Assembly: GCA_013399015.1 (NCBI GenBank)
Contig: VWZX01008606.1
Coordinates: forward strand, 124,001 to 188,000
Direction: 5' to 3'
Source: Galbula dea
Lineage: Eukaryota > Chordata > Aves > Piciformes > Galbulidae
DNA length: 64,000 nucleotides
The notes under the pieces are model-generated. The model was not told where the DNA came from and did not search any database. It was given only the letters and a program-made list of their open reading frames with translations. Both the position numbers and the translations under genes were made by a program. Shown here one piece after another: positions 37,330 to 50,834 of the stretch (the stretch's first letter is position 1; each line of letters opens with the position of its first letter).

Positions 37330-37500
37330 AACACATTCCCCTGGTTCTCTCTCCTCTGTCAAGGGTCTTTGTACGAGCTATAAATGCAGGATGAGCAGTG
37401 CTATTATCACCTCCAGTTGTAAGATTAATTACTAATAGGCCACATTTTCAACCCAATGGCAGGATTACAGTAGGGTTAATGTGACTTTACTTCTGTCTCA
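37330..37500. other. Candidate conserved non-coding element in intron 1
   Basis: A non-repeat block with a balanced, motif-rich composition: 'gtacgagctataaatgcagg', 'agcagtgctattatcacc', 'gtaagattaattactaatag', 'ccacattttcaacccaatgg'. TAATTA and CCAAT cores lie close together. It reads like vertebrate enhancer-type sequence, but this needs an alignment. Confidence 0.3.
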
Positions 37501-40500
37501 TGACACAACTCTATGGGAATAGAGTGAAAATAAGTAAAAAATATTAATATCTCAGTGACCTATAAAGAAGAAATACTTAGTACTCTTCTTCTCTAGAGAT
37601 TCTCCTGTCGTCCTTCTAAAGAACAGGACTGAAGTTGCAAGAAATCAGTGATGTTTTTTATTATTCAGCCATTTTTTGTGTTTATTTTTTGGGGGATGCT
37701 TAGAGCTGCTATGACTTTCCCTATGACACAGGAGGTCTTGATTGAGCTCAGTGCTGTTAGCAAGAAAATGGGGTCCCAGTAAATTAAATACTGACCTCTA
37801 GAAAAGCATCTGCTTCTGTTGCTGGCAAAGTAGTCTCAACACAGCGAATTTTGCTTAATTTAATTCATTGTCAATTAACACCAACTTTTAATTACTGATT
37901 TGGGAATTGGGATTGGGAAAGAAGACTTAAATTGAGGAAATGCTTCCTTAAATTTGGCAGTGGTGAAGCTTGGGGGTGGGGAGGATGTTGCTTACAGCAG
38001 TGTCATGACTGACCATGATAGGCACGGGGTCCACCACAAGCTCCACTGGAGGTCTCCCTGCCACTTCAACCTGCTTTGTACCCCCAGTAGACATCCTCAG
38101 TCATAGCTGACATGCAAAAAGGCTCCAAGGAACTCAATGCAGAATAAATACACTGAAACCATATGGTCTATCAGAATCATATCATTTCAGAGGTTTAGAA
38201 ATAGCATGTTTATTACCTGTAATCACTTCAGAATTTTCATTTAAATGAATAACCATAAGTACTCCATATAGTTATATTTCCATACAAACCTTTTGTGGAG
38301 GTTGTTTTGCAATAGAAGACATTTTATCATTTATATAAAAAGAAAAATAAACCAACTATGAAGAGCTTTTTGATTGACCTCTGTGTCTGCAGCCCCCTAG
38401 TAGGATCATGACTGTTCTTTCGTGGACGTATAGATATGACTCACTCCATGTAAGATGATCTAATGTGCACATCTATAAAGGATGCTCTGGGTTTTAAAAT
38501 AACTTGTTGCACTTTTCTGTCAGGAAGCATTTCCTGATACTATTATTATTTTGCAACTGTACTTCCTCTGTGTTATTTGAAGTGAAGCCCATTTTGTCCT
38601 GACTAATTACTGTCCCTCCTCCATGGTTACATCCTTGAAATATTTGCAAGCTGTAAGAATCCTCATTACTTGCATCTTTTCCAAGCTTGGCACGCTTAGC
38701 TGTTTTTCTTCATACATCAGTTCCTCTAGTCTTGATTATGCTGTGGCTGGGGTGTTTTTTTGAGCTTGCTCCAGCATTTCAATGGAAATCTATCAAAATG
38801 GTTCCCAGTAGTCCATATAAAAAGTGAAGTCACAAGTCCATGGATGTTGCTAGCTCTTCCTTGATGTATAGATACTTGGAGGTGGATTGTGCAGTCTGTA
38901 TTTATAGTGGTGTGCTTATTCTATACATAGTCTCACCAGCATCATTGAGACCACTCACTTCATCCTATTCTTATCACATCACTAATTCCCTCCTCCGCTC
39001 CTCAAATTCCTTGCTGCAAATGCAGCATTTGGCTATGGGTAGAGGCTTTTAGTTTTTTTGGAGTGTTTGGTTCTGCCATGACTTCTCTGCCTTTGATGTA
39101 TCAGAATTTTCAACTTCTCAGGAAGATGCTTTGATAAATTCCTGGTTGTAACACTTGTAAGATAGGCTTGTTTGTATTTTGTAAGAATAATGTCATCCTT
39201 GGCAGGAGCTGACAGATTTATTTACTTCTGGACTATTAATTGCTCAAGCTTATATATGTATGTGTATATATTTGTTCTTTCCCTTGGTGATACAACAGAA
39301 ATAAATATGAAGTATTTCTACACTGTTGGAGACATAAGTTTTATTTCTGACTTCTCTGTCTTTTAAGCTTTGCCTTACTTTATTCCTATGTGGGTTTTTT
39401 TTCCTTTATCTGTGGAAAATCTACCTAGCTCAGTTAGCATTTTGCTGTTGTCCTGCTCTGTGCATACCTCACCAGTGTGGGTATGTGCATTTTCTGTCAT
39501 GGCTTTTTGGCCTCCCAGTCCACCTGAGCTGGCTCTCCTTACATGTTTTTTCTGGTTAGTGGGATGGTCTGAATCCACTGAGGGTTTGTTTTTTAAATAA
39601 ATAAAATAAAAATATGGTATTTGTCCCTTTCACTGCAAATACTTGGGAATGTTTGTGTTGTGTTAAACTTAGATCTCACTGTTGATTCTTACACAGTTGT
39701 ACAATTGAATTTTCTCAATTTTACCATCCTGACTAGATTGGCATTCTTCACCACCCACCACCACTTCAGGTTCTTCCATCATTTCTCCACAGACTGAACT
39801 TTTAAAATGACAGACATAAATTGAATGAAGTTGAGCTTCACAGCACACAAATGCTAGTCACCAATACTCCTAAATTAATTTTCACTTGTTATGAAACCTG
39901 AGATCCATCCAGGTGTGTGCTTATTTAATCTGAAGCAGCATGCTGCTTTTGCACCATCCATTTCACAGAGATGCTGTGGTCTGCCAGGCTTCAGGACCAC
40001 CCATTATTGTCAACTTCTTTGTAACGGGGTTAGCTCTTACAGCTGTTCTTTCACCCTTCATTGCTGCAGAGAAGTACAGCACCTAACTTGAGAAAGTGCT
40101 ATGTTGCTTTGCTTTGGGGCAACTGGGCTATTTTTGTCTGTCCCCTCCTTCTCTGTGCTTATTTTTTTTTAACCATACAGTAAACTTTAGTATTTTTTCT
40201 TGCTGCCTTTTCCTATTCCTCTGTTCCATTTCTTGTATGTCTATTATTTGGTGGGGCTGGCTAAAACTATGTTACTTGTAAGTGAAAAGACTATTTGCTA
40301 AATGCAATTCTCTGTTACAGTCTCTGTCCTTTCCAATGTCAATCTGTCCTGTGCTCCTGCTTTTGTTTTCCTGTGCTCTTTCTTGCATATTTTCCCTTTC
40401 TGCCTATATATAATGCTTCTTGCTTTCTTTTTTGTATTTTTTGAACTTTGCTCCACTTCTTATACCAAATTATTTCTCAAAACCAGATGCCATTTGGGAA

Positions 40501-41162
40501 TGAGATTTAACTGCCTTTGGTCAGCCAGAAAGTGAGACTACAAGCTCTGAGTTCTTGCTTTGACATTATTTTTTTTTTCTGTGAGAAGTAAAGAAGCTTT
40601 TTTGATTATGTTCTAAGAATAAGGCCTCTAATACAGTCTTAATTGCTTTGCACATTAATGTGTTATATCTGGTACAGATTTAATGATATCACTGCAGCTA
40701 GCATTTAGCTGATTGGAAGAACACGATTTTTGTACTGAGATATGGCAAATGAGAACATAAGACTGGTTTGTGCTACTCCTATTTTGCTGCTTGTAACATT
40801 TGTTCTTGTGAGCAGTTATAAGTGAGAAAAATCATCATAAAGCCTGACCAGACAAAAGTTTGTGTTTCTAAATAAGGATTTGCATATTACTGTTACTTCT
40901 TTGAATAAGAAACAGCTTGGACACCAGGGGTTGTGTGTGTCCATATATAAAATGTATTTTCAGGGTCACCATTCATTTTGTGATGTGGATAGGTTGATGA
41001 AGGCTATGTTCAGGTAGACTTGAGTAAGCAGGATGAGATCACACAAAAATGAAGAGATCTCTTGTAAGATTTTCTTGCAATAACTTTTTGTTTTCTTGGA
41101 CAAGGAGACAATGGCAAACCTGAAGTTTGTTTAAAACTGTCCTTCATCACACTGGTGAATGC

Positions 41163-41220
41163 TTAATTTGATATGAGTTTGTAATATGATTTTAATTTGA
41201 TATGAGGTCTGTAAGATGAA
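41163..41220. repeat. Two-copy tandem duplication, 29-bp unit
   Basis: Copies at 41163-41191 and 41192-41220 share the first 15 bases 'ttaatttgatatgag' exactly and then a similar 'tgtaa-atga' end. Confidence 0.8.
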
Positions 41221-44200
41221 GACCGGAGTTGTTCATAACAAAAAGGTGTAAAGAAGTAATGAAAAAATGACTTTGAAGAAATGGGAAGAAGGTGAGGAAG
41301 CAGAGAAGGTAAAAAAGCATGTGGATTATTTCAATAGCATTGCTAGAAATGCTGAGGTGGGTTCAACTCTTGGTAGCTGGAAGAGGGCAATGTTCATACT
41401 GGCAGAAAGACTTTCCTGAGAAGTCTGTGACTCTGGCCATTTCTTGAGCAGATCTGAAGGACCTGTGACAGCATGTAGCTTTGCTCAGGTATGTAGTGAG
41501 CTACATTGGGAATTGCTCCTTCTATAGTAGTTGTGAGCTACATAAAGTCAAAGTCAAGAAGGCAGTAAAAGTGTATACTGAAAATTTAATAGTGCTCAAA
41601 CTTTGTGTTTTCTGAAAGGCATAGAGGATTGTTTAAAACAAGACTGTGAAACTTTTTAGTCCTCCTAACTGTCAAACCTCATTGAAGCTTTCTTGAACAG
41701 TTTCCCTTCTGCTTTCTCCCAGAAGAACTGTTTATCCAGATGACAATAATAATCAAGTGGTCTAATAAAGATATGTATAGTAGTTCAGTGCCACCTCTGC
41801 ATACACAGGGATGTGCTTGTTGCTCTGTGTGTGCATGTGAAAGAAGGTCAGCTGTAAGAGTTAGGTAGTCATAAGCACTGTTCATCAGGCTGCTGTTCAG
41901 AGTGTGTAGAAAAGCTAAATGGCTGGAAAGCAGCTATCTAGGCTTCAAAACAGCCATTTAACAAGACATTCAGTGAGGAGGTAGCATCTTCAAAAATCTT
42001 TAGTGCCACTGGAAGCCTAAGAAAGCAACTTTTGGAAGTATTTTAAGACTTTCTTTGGAAGTATTTAAAGCATCTTTCAGGGGAGAGCTGAGTGGTTCCT
42101 ATGCAGTAATATTAATATAGTTTAATATTACAATCACTCAACTGATAGGAAAACCATTTCTTATTTTATACTTAGATCAACTTACTGCCTGGAAATACAG
42201 CTTATATTGAAATATAGTAATTGTTTAAAGGTGTCAGGTAGCAGAAGAGAACTGGCTTCATCACCTCGCATGAGGCATGTTAGAATAACAGTGTTGAAAT
42301 AGCTGGGCAGGCAGAGATCATGGGCCTTTCTAGTACCTGAACATAGCACTCCTAACTCTCTTCACATGTACAAAAAGTAGTATTTTTCAGAAAGATTCCT
42401 GCTTATGTAGTGTACATTTGGCTTCCTAAAGCTATATTTCATGTTAGTTTTCATTGTTGTATTTAATTTCCTGAAGTACATGATAGCTTTTTCTGTTACC
42501 TTTAATATTCCCTGCATTTCAGAGGTAAATGAAATGAATCCTGTGGTAAATTCATACATGCACTCAGTCCTCCTAACTGTAAGGCTTTGTTGTTAGTCTT
42601 GGCAACATTTGTTGATCACCAGACTTGGTTAAGTCTTCTGTGTTGAGACCAAGACGTTACCAGTGGTTCCCATTTTGTTCTTCCTGAAGCAAGCGTCTAT
42701 GTCACTCATTCTCAGTGTTTGTAACAACATATTACAAGTTGTCAGTCAGTGACAGCTTTTAAAATAGAGTCATGTCCTGCTTTTCCTATAATAAATTACA
42801 CTGAGATACCTTGTATGGTCTGCTTTAACTGGGCAGTGGTGACTGAGTCACATGTTTATTCTGATGCTAGTGTTTAATATATACTTGCCTTTGGATACTT
42901 TGTGTATCTGACCTGTTGAATAGCCTGAAGATTGCTCAGATTTCTACCTGACTCTGCATGGCCTTCCCTGATCCATGCCAGTGAGTGGGAATCAGAAGAG
43001 ATTGACTTACGCTTCCTGTAGCAATCATTGGAGAATGTTTAAATCAGTGGTGGTGATATAGGAATGATCACACTACCTTGTCTTAGAAATGTTTCCCTGT
43101 GTTATCTAAACATGCTTTTAGCTTGAGAAATGATGAGTAAATTGATTCAGCTTAGCTTACTTTCCTCCTAGGTCAAGGTAATTTGAATCTCCTTCCATGG
43201 CTTACTGTTAAGTGCAGGAATGAGGACAAGCTGATGTGCACAACCTTCTGAGAAGCTGGGGTTGTCCATTTGAGCCAGAGGAGCTGCACTGAGGTGGCTT
43301 AAGTTCTGTAAAATTATTTTTGTTAATGCCTGCACTGTAACTTATTCCAGAGTGATACTGTAGTTTTGAAGTGAATTACCTTTCCCTCTTCGTGATTTGC
43401 ATGGTGGTTTTGGGACAGGTGAACTAGGTTGCTTTTGGAGGAAATGAAAATCCTCTCTCTGTGAGTCTACAAAAATACATGTTAAGCCATTAGAAAGGGT
43501 CCAAACTGATGCCTGGTCTTTGGATAGCTTTGAAACATGTGTTGGGTCTAGGGAATCGGAATGAATCTCATTTGAAGTCAAGTCCCTGATCTGCTTGTGG
43601 TACACATTTATTTACACTAGCTGCATCAATCTGGAGATCCATCTTCTTGTGCAATTTCTTTATAATGTAGACATGGCCATAGATCTACATATAATGTAAA
43701 CTGTGCTATGTCCAGAAGCAGCATTTTACTCTGTAATAGGAAAGTGTAATTAGATGTTATGATAATTACACTGTTTCCCTTGCAGTGTATGAGATAAGGA
43801 TAAAATATTTCAGATATTTGTATTGAGTGCTTGCATGCAAACATTCCCTCTCACACAGATGCACACAAAACTTCTTTCCCCATGTGGCTGGCAGTGTCTG
43901 TTTTACCAAGTAAGGAGGCTTGAGGGAAGCAGGTCAGTGTGTGCAATGGATGGACTTGAGGGCTTTTCCTTCTTGTGAGCTCTGATTTGCTCCAGTGGGC
44001 TGAAAGGCTGTTAGCAGGTGGTGTGTGTTAAGCAAGTCCTGGAGTACATCTTCCAGTTTGACTTTTGTGCTCCAGGACTTCTCCATGGTGTGAATCAAAA
44101 CACAGTAAATGAGAGTGGTTGGGATGTCCCGAGGCATATGCTTTGGCAAGTAAAGTATTAATGCAGACACATCTGTTCCTGTGCTCACTTCTGCCAGACA

Positions 44201-47200
44201 GCATTTACCAGAAGCAGGTTTGTTGTTTTTCAGGTGAGATGAAAGTATAGGAGAGGTTGATGCTATGTTTATGAAAGCCCATAATGCTTTTATTAAGTTA
44301 ATTTTTGTTTGATGTTGGGTTTTCTTTTTCTCCAGCAGAATATTCACATGTCCTTTGAAATTAATTGCTCTGCTCATCATTAAAATCAGTGGGGATATAA
44401 TTTAATTAATCACCCAAGAACTAAGTTTGCCAGAGAAGTTGAAGCTCTTCCTGAGGGCTTGAGGACAGAATTGGTGCTGTGTCTTTGTCCGTGCTGCCCT
44501 TTAGAGTGTGCCTTTCTGGCTTCATTAGGAGTGATAGCATCAGTAGGAGGAACTATACCTCCTCTGTCTCCCTCTGCATTCTCCAATTTTTCTCTCAATG
44601 ATTGCATCTTTAAGTAGTTCACCCTTTCTGTTTCACTTCACTGAGCTAAGCTCACAATCCCAAACTTGTCATTCTTGCACTGCATACATTTAATTCTTAA
44701 TCATTTCCAATTTGGGATTGTGTGAACTAGGCCAGTAAAAGAAGGCACAATATTTGGAAGCTCTTTAAAGAGGGTTAAAACCTTAACCACTTTTTTCCTC
44801 TGACACTAGGCAGAATTTGTTGTAGAAGTTCAATAACTAAGTCAAATCAGGTGCTGTAGGTTGGCACCAATGCAGCAGAGCTGCCCCTCTTACATTTCTT
44901 CAGTAGTTGTTCTAACATCACTGTGTCAAAGTTACTTAGTGGCTCTCTTCAGCCTTCTCTAATCACCTTACTTAGATCCAGACATCTGAAAGAGCATGGG
45001 GAAAACTGCTTTGGATTAGGGATTTAAAGGAATTTGGGACAGTTCTGTTCCATCTCTCTGGAATGAGGACTCTTGTGGACAGCTTGGGATGTCTGAAAGG
45101 TTTATTTGCTCTCGTTCTGTCTTTTGTTGGTTGTGTGGCTCTCCTCCACAGTGGGATATGGCCAAGACTTTTTTTATTGTGGAGCTCCTTAGGTGACCAA
45201 AGAAGTGTGTTGCCTCTGAGGTACTTCCTTGTTTCTGAGTCTTCTCTCTTTGGTAACCTGAACAGCAAAGTTGCTCATTTAAGTTGGTGGCAAAATGCCT
45301 GTTGAGCTTAATGTTGGAGCTCCTTTCTCATAGTGTTGACTGTTTGTATGAGAGATTTTCCCCTGATTATGTGCAAATGTTTGCAGTAGATGATTAAATG
45401 TGTACCACATGAACTTTGGGGACAATAGTGCTTGCTATTGCTGCAGCAAAATGCTGAGATGTGTATAAAAAGCTATAAGAATTGTTAGGATATTCATGTT
45501 TGCATGCATTAAGAGATTTATATTTATGAAATTCAGGAAAACTAATATTTTTGTAGATTTCTGACTTGTTCAAAGAAGAACTGTGAGTGGTGAAGCATGT
45601 TTTGGGTGTAGAAGTATTTTGCATAGAGTCTAAATGATGCCATTTTCCTATGGAAAGAGATAGAGACAGGTCACTTGTATATATTTTAAATTACAAGGTA
45701 GCTAGTGATGCATTTTCCTGTTTTTAGTGATGTATAAAACCTAAGCTGACAACTCCCCTTTACTTCTGGACATAATTGTCCTAAATGGGGTGACTGCTAC
45801 ATGCCTGTACTGTGTCCTTCTGTTCAGCTGGCATTTTGCCCACTGAGAGATTGCTCAATACAAATTGAGTAAAATATATGGGCACATAATCATCTTTTTT
45901 TTTAAATCCCTACCACCTGCCTTCCTTATTTTACCTCCAACAGTCTGTGTTGTTTGTTGGCTCAATAATGCTATCTGTGTAGTTGAAGCTGGGGGGAAAA
46001 GAATGAATGGACTTTTCTCAGTTGTAAAGAAGTGTGATCAAACTGATTTTCAAATAGACCTGTAAGCTAAAAGAATAATATGCAAATTTTGATCTGAACT
46101 TAAGAGTTCAGTAATGGTGTAACTAGAAATGGTCATGTACACACCAATAATGTTGATAGAGGGGAGAAGAATACTGAGTTTTGAGAATATCATGTAAGCT
46201 GCAAATGCAGGTGTTGCTCATTCTCAAAACCAAATAATTCTTAGCTCCTTTTGGCTTCAGTAAATGTTTTGTGGGATGTAAATGCACATTCCCAGTGCAA
46301 AGCCATGGGTAATGTAGTATATGTCAGAATATTTTGGTAAAGGTATGAGCACTCATCCCATTTTCTGCCACCTGGTATAGATGTTCAGAAAACTTGAATT
46401 TGGGCGTTGAGGTGGTGGGGTTTTTTTCCATTTTCTGTTTCTAGTTTGAGGTTGTGATGTAAAAAACCCTTTGTGACTGGACTTGCTTTTGCCAGGTACA
46501 TCTGAGGAAGATTAGTTGGCTCTTCCTCAACGAGAGCATAAGGACGTGAGCAGTTCAGCACAGCTGGGGATGAGAGCAGGAAGCCAAAGCCTGGAAGTAG
46601 CCATTAGCCACGTCCTGGCAGGCAAGAGCATGAATCAGATGTCTCCCAGGCAGGGTGGGAGGATGCTGCAGCATCTTTCTTGCATGACATTGGAGAAACC
46701 TTGAGCTGATCTAATTTCCTTTGCCAAAAAGTGGTTTGTTAAAAGTAGGGTATTTCTTTGTCCTTTTGTATTGCAGTTTCTTGTCATTCAGCTAGAAAAA
46801 TCCTGTGATGGAAATGAAGTAACTTAAGTTTGTATCCTGAATACGTCTGTTTGATGTTCAGTTTGAAAAAAAAAAAAAAGATGAGGGCAAGTGATAAAGG
46901 AAATAATTAGAGGAAAGCTAATTAAGTTTGTTGCTTTGTATTTTTTGATGGTCTTACTTTGGAAAAAATGTATAATAAATACACTTTCCTGCTGCCCTCT
47001 TCTCTCCTTCTCTGCTCTATTTCCTTTCAAAGGTGCAAGTGTTTTAAGAGAGGAGAGTTTCAAGTTTGATCTTTTTTTCTTCTTTTTTAAATACTTTGAG
47101 ATAATTCTGGGTAGTCAATCAATTGACTGGACTATAATCTTCTCAAATCCAAGTTTGATTAGTGCATACAGATATGTGAAAGGCACAGGATATATTTAAG

Positions 47201-47713
47201 CAACAGACCCCAGCTTAATTTTCTTTGCATCTTTCCCTCTTACAAATTTCCAGTATCTTTTAAATACTAGGAATTTACTGGAGAGAATGAGAATTCCCAG
47301 TACCTGAGCAGCAGTGGCTCTGGTTATGTACTCTGCAGCCTGGGGTTCAGTCTGTAAATGCCTGGCAAAGGAGGCAAGAGATTCCTCTTGCTCTGTGAAG
47401 TGCTGCTAAGTACCTGTGTCTTTTTGGTCTCATGGAAGAGTGATAAGCAAATGCAAGCAGATTGTTTGAAAAGCAAATGTGGGGAAATTTGCCTCTTTCC
47501 ATGATTTAAAAACTGTGATAAAATCATTATTGTACCTTGTGTCTAGACAGGTTTCCCTGTTCATTAGAGTTGACAGGGAAAATGTTGTTATTCCTTACCA
47601 ATTTGGTCCCAAACTCTTGATGCATCTTCAACTCCAAGTGCTCACATCTGTAGTCTCGTGGGAACACAGGTCTCAGTGTTTTTTAGAGGAAGGAGAATAA
47701 AAAGCAATAATAA

Positions 47714-47777
47714 CGAAAAAACCAAAACATCTCCCCCCAAAAAATTGTCTGTCAACCAACCCCCCAAAACCCCAACA
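47714..47777. repeat. A+C-rich low-complexity tract
   Basis: Made of 'aaaaaaccaaaac', 'ccccccaaaaaa' and 'ccaaccaacccccc' words with very few G. It lies just upstream of the 5' junction of the CR1 at 47816. Confidence 0.7.
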
Positions 47778-47815
47778 GGGGTTTACCATTAATGGGATAA
47801 CCTATTACATCAGGG

Positions 47816-47996
47816 TTATCAGGTATTGGAACAGGTTTCCCAGGGAGGTGGTGGAATAGCCATCCCTGGAAGTGTTCAAAAACCATGTAGATGTGGTGCT
47901 TGGAGACAGGGTTTAATGGTGAGTATGGTAATGTTCAGTGGATGGTTGGACTTGATGAACTTGGAGGTCTTTTCCAGCCATAATGATTCTATGATT
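47816..47996 (+). mobile_element. CR1: CR1 retroposon, 3' fragment
   Basis: A 5'-truncated copy starting near 'ggtattggaacaggtttccc'. It continues 'tggtggaatagccatccctg', 'gtagatgtggtgcttgg' and 'ggacttgatgaacttggagg', and ends 'taatgattctatgatt'. Sense to ZNF804A. Confidence 0.94.
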
Positions 47997-50324
47997 ACAT
48001 GGTGTAGGATAAAGTACTGAGAAGCCTAAGAGCTCCTTAGCTCCTTTTTTCTTATCTGGTTGGGCTGGAGAAGTGGAGAATTTTCCTTTTTCCCTGTGAG
48101 TGCAGGGAGGCTTGTCTGAGTGTGAGCCCTCCTCTCCCCTTCTGCTGGCAACTTTCTCTTGCTTTGGCCATTTCTGCTGTTTGCAGGTCACTCCCGTGGC
48201 CTTGGTTGGTTGGTTTTGGTTTTCCTTCTTCTCTGAGTTGTGTATGCTCTTAATTTAGAATCTACTTGTGGAGTTTAGGGTGTGTAGCATTTATAGAAGT
48301 TACTACAAAATTGCAGCACTGTCTGGTTGGTTTTTTTCCCTCCTCCCAGATCCCTCAGTAATTATAAAAAGGGTAGATTATTTTATCTAGAGCTCTTCCA
48401 GGCACAGGAATTTAGTCAAGAAGGTCATGAATTTGTTTCTATTAAAAAAATCTGCTTTTGCAACTTTTAACATCATATATTACCTTGGGAATTAGCCTAA
48501 TAAGAGTAATATAGATAAAATCACAATGATTTTGTGGAGGTCTGCTAAGGATGGCAGAGTTTAATAATTAATTATTGTTAAGAGAATAGTGTACATCTTG
48601 TATTTGTAATACCTTACGGACAATTAGAAGGACTGTGACTAAGTCTGCCACACCAGTTAGTTTTATGGATAAGAGTGTGGAGGTGACAGGAAAGAGCTGT
48701 CTTCTGACTGGGCTGAGTGTAGTTACTGCACCTTAAGGGGGAAGGGAGGTGAAGGTCTGGTCACAGGTTTAGCCAGAGAGATGCTTTCCCAGGAGGGGGA
48801 ACCATGCCTGAGAACAGCCCTTACAGCTTGGATGGCTGATACTAATACAAGGTATTAATGGGCTCACACTTTAATTCCTGAAGAATTTCAGTTCCACTGC
48901 ACTTAATTTTTCTTGTTATTGACACGATGATTTGAAGCAGCCTAGACTGATTATAGTGTAGTTTAGTAGATTTGATTTAGTTTATGATTTAAAGTTTAGT
49001 GTATTTGACTTAGTCTCCTATTTGAAGTGGGAATCAACATGTAAAATAGGGTGTAGTTCAACAGAGGTTCTCAAGTGTCCTTGTGGGTGTTAGATATTGC
49101 TTCATCTGTATGACTGATGAAAGTATTTTGTAGACCCATGTTCTCTTTTCCTCTCCAGTGTTTATTTGTTCCCCTGAATTTGATACTTTAAATCTTTTTT
49201 TCTCCTGTTGTGTAAGTTGGCTTTTTCCAAACGCTTGATTTGGTGGGGTGGATAAGGACTAATCAGTTATCTGATTTGACAAACCTGAGGTAAAATTAAT
49301 GAACAGTTGAACTGAGAAATAAAAGAAATAGGTGTTCAGGTAGTTCCTTTTCTTTTCCACTACGGGAGAAATCTGACATGTACAAATCTTCAGTAAGCAC
49401 AGGAGCTACAGGAAAACCCCAAAGAATGAAGGAATAAGAAAAAAGTATGAAGCAGGATCATTTTTCTTTGGAATCCAGATACTTATGTGTGTTAAAACAT
49501 ACACCACACTGGGGCAGCAGTTAGCAAGCATAGGTTGTCTGAGCTCCAGTCTCATGTCACTGGGTGTTATGTATTTGGCATTCTGGAGGAGACCAGCAGT
49601 TGATTTAGATTGCCTTTGTGTGGTTTCTTTTGAGACACAGAGTTGTATTTATCTTCTGATTTGGGTTAAGTAGAAGTTGATAACTGCTTGGGTTGGTGTG
49701 TATGAAGAGGAAAAAGGTTGAAGTAGAAATGTGTTACCAACTGATGCTCCTGCCAGCATCTCTGTCTCTAGTGTTCTTGCAGACTTTTGGAAAAGCATTT
49801 TGTGAATATGAGAGTAGGAAATTTGCTGTGTCTGCTAATGTACTGATGACACTTCCATGTTTTAAATTCTTCCTACCCTCCTCTCTTTTGATTTCTGATG
49901 CAAAACCAGTGATTTTCTCACTTTAACTTATGGTTAAGTGGGGGCTACGGTCATTACAGGCCACAATTATTTTGACTCTCACAAGATTCATATTGCTTTC
50001 ATGAATACAAAATCTTTCTGTTGTTGACAGCTGGGGGCTTCTGTAACACTGAATCTTTAGAGAAAACATGGTAGAAACCTAGTAGATGTGATGCAGGCTT
50101 CAGAGCTATCCGGAGGCTCCTTCCATTCCTCATGCTCTTGAGCAAGTCCCAAAAATCACTGAAAAAGAGCCAGGTATTAGCAAGAGCAGTGTGTGGATTA
50201 TTTATAAACAGCCTGACTAATAAAGTGTGTGTTTATTTGAGATTAATTATTTTGATCTTTTTAGAACTGATTTTCATGGAGTAAAGGAGAGGCTGTTTCC
50301 CAAAAAAGAAGCAACAGCAGACAG

Positions 50325-50834
50325 ATCCCATCTGGAGTACTGTGTCCAGTTCTGGGCTTCCCAGTTAAAGGGAACTACTGGAGAGAGTCCAGTGGAGGCT
50401 ACAAAGATGCTGAGGGGACTGGAGCATTTCTCTGAGGAGGAAAGGCTGAGAAGCCTGGGGCTGTTTAGCCTGGAGAAGAGCAGACCCAGAGGGGATCTTC
50501 TCAATGCTGAGCATGAGCTTAAGGGGTGTGGGTCAACAGGCTGGGGCCAGACTCTCTTCAGTTGTGCCCAGTGTTAGGACAAGGGGCAATAGGCACAAAC
50601 TAGAATACAGAAAGTTCCACCTAAATATAAAGAAAAACTTTTTTAATTTGAGGGTGCCAGAGCACTGGCCCAAGCCAACCAGTGAGGTTGTGGAGTCTCC
50701 TTCTCTGGAGAGATTCCAAACCCACCTGCATGTGAACCTGTGCAACCTGATCCAGGTGCTTTAGCAGGAGGGTAGGACTAGACTTAACTCCAGAGGTCCC
50801 TCCCAGCCCTTACCATGCTGTAATTCTGTGATTA
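50325..50834 (+). mobile_element. CR1: CR1 retroposon, 3' fragment of about 510 bp
   Basis: It begins 'atcccatctggagtactgtg' and continues 'ggagcatttctctgaggagg', 'agcctggagaagagcag', 'aggcacaaactagaatacag' and 'ggttgtggagtctccttctc'. It ends 'ctccagaggtccctcccagc' and 'gctgtaattctgtgatt'. The 'gaggtccctcccagcc' end differs from the 'gaggtcttttccaacctta' copies, so it belongs to a different CR1 subfamily. Open frames at 50227-50577 and 50504-50764 derive from this repeat. Confidence 0.95.

Larger units (their letters stand above)
35448..47815. other. Intronic stretch without recognised exons or transposons
   Basis: Over 12 kb with no CR1 or LTR that I recognise. It includes the candidate conserved element near 37.4 kb, a 29-bp tandem duplication at 41.16 kb, and a pyrimidine-rich section about 40.1-40.5 kb. 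Its longest open frame (148 codons, minus, 43934-44380) has no known domain. Confidence 0.5.

Noticed and set aside
40096..40535. Hydrophobic plus-strand frames suggesting membrane proteins
   Set aside because: The region is pyrimidine-rich, which yields Phe, Leu, Ser and Cys codons by composition. No gene context is seen.
43934..44380. 148-codon minus-strand frame as a gene
   Set aside because: No domain, no family resemblance, no clear promoter or splice context; reported only as a low-interest observation.
50227..50764. Plus-strand frames of 116 and 86 codons
   Set aside because: They lie inside a CR1 3' fragment, which is non-coding or dead repeat sequence.
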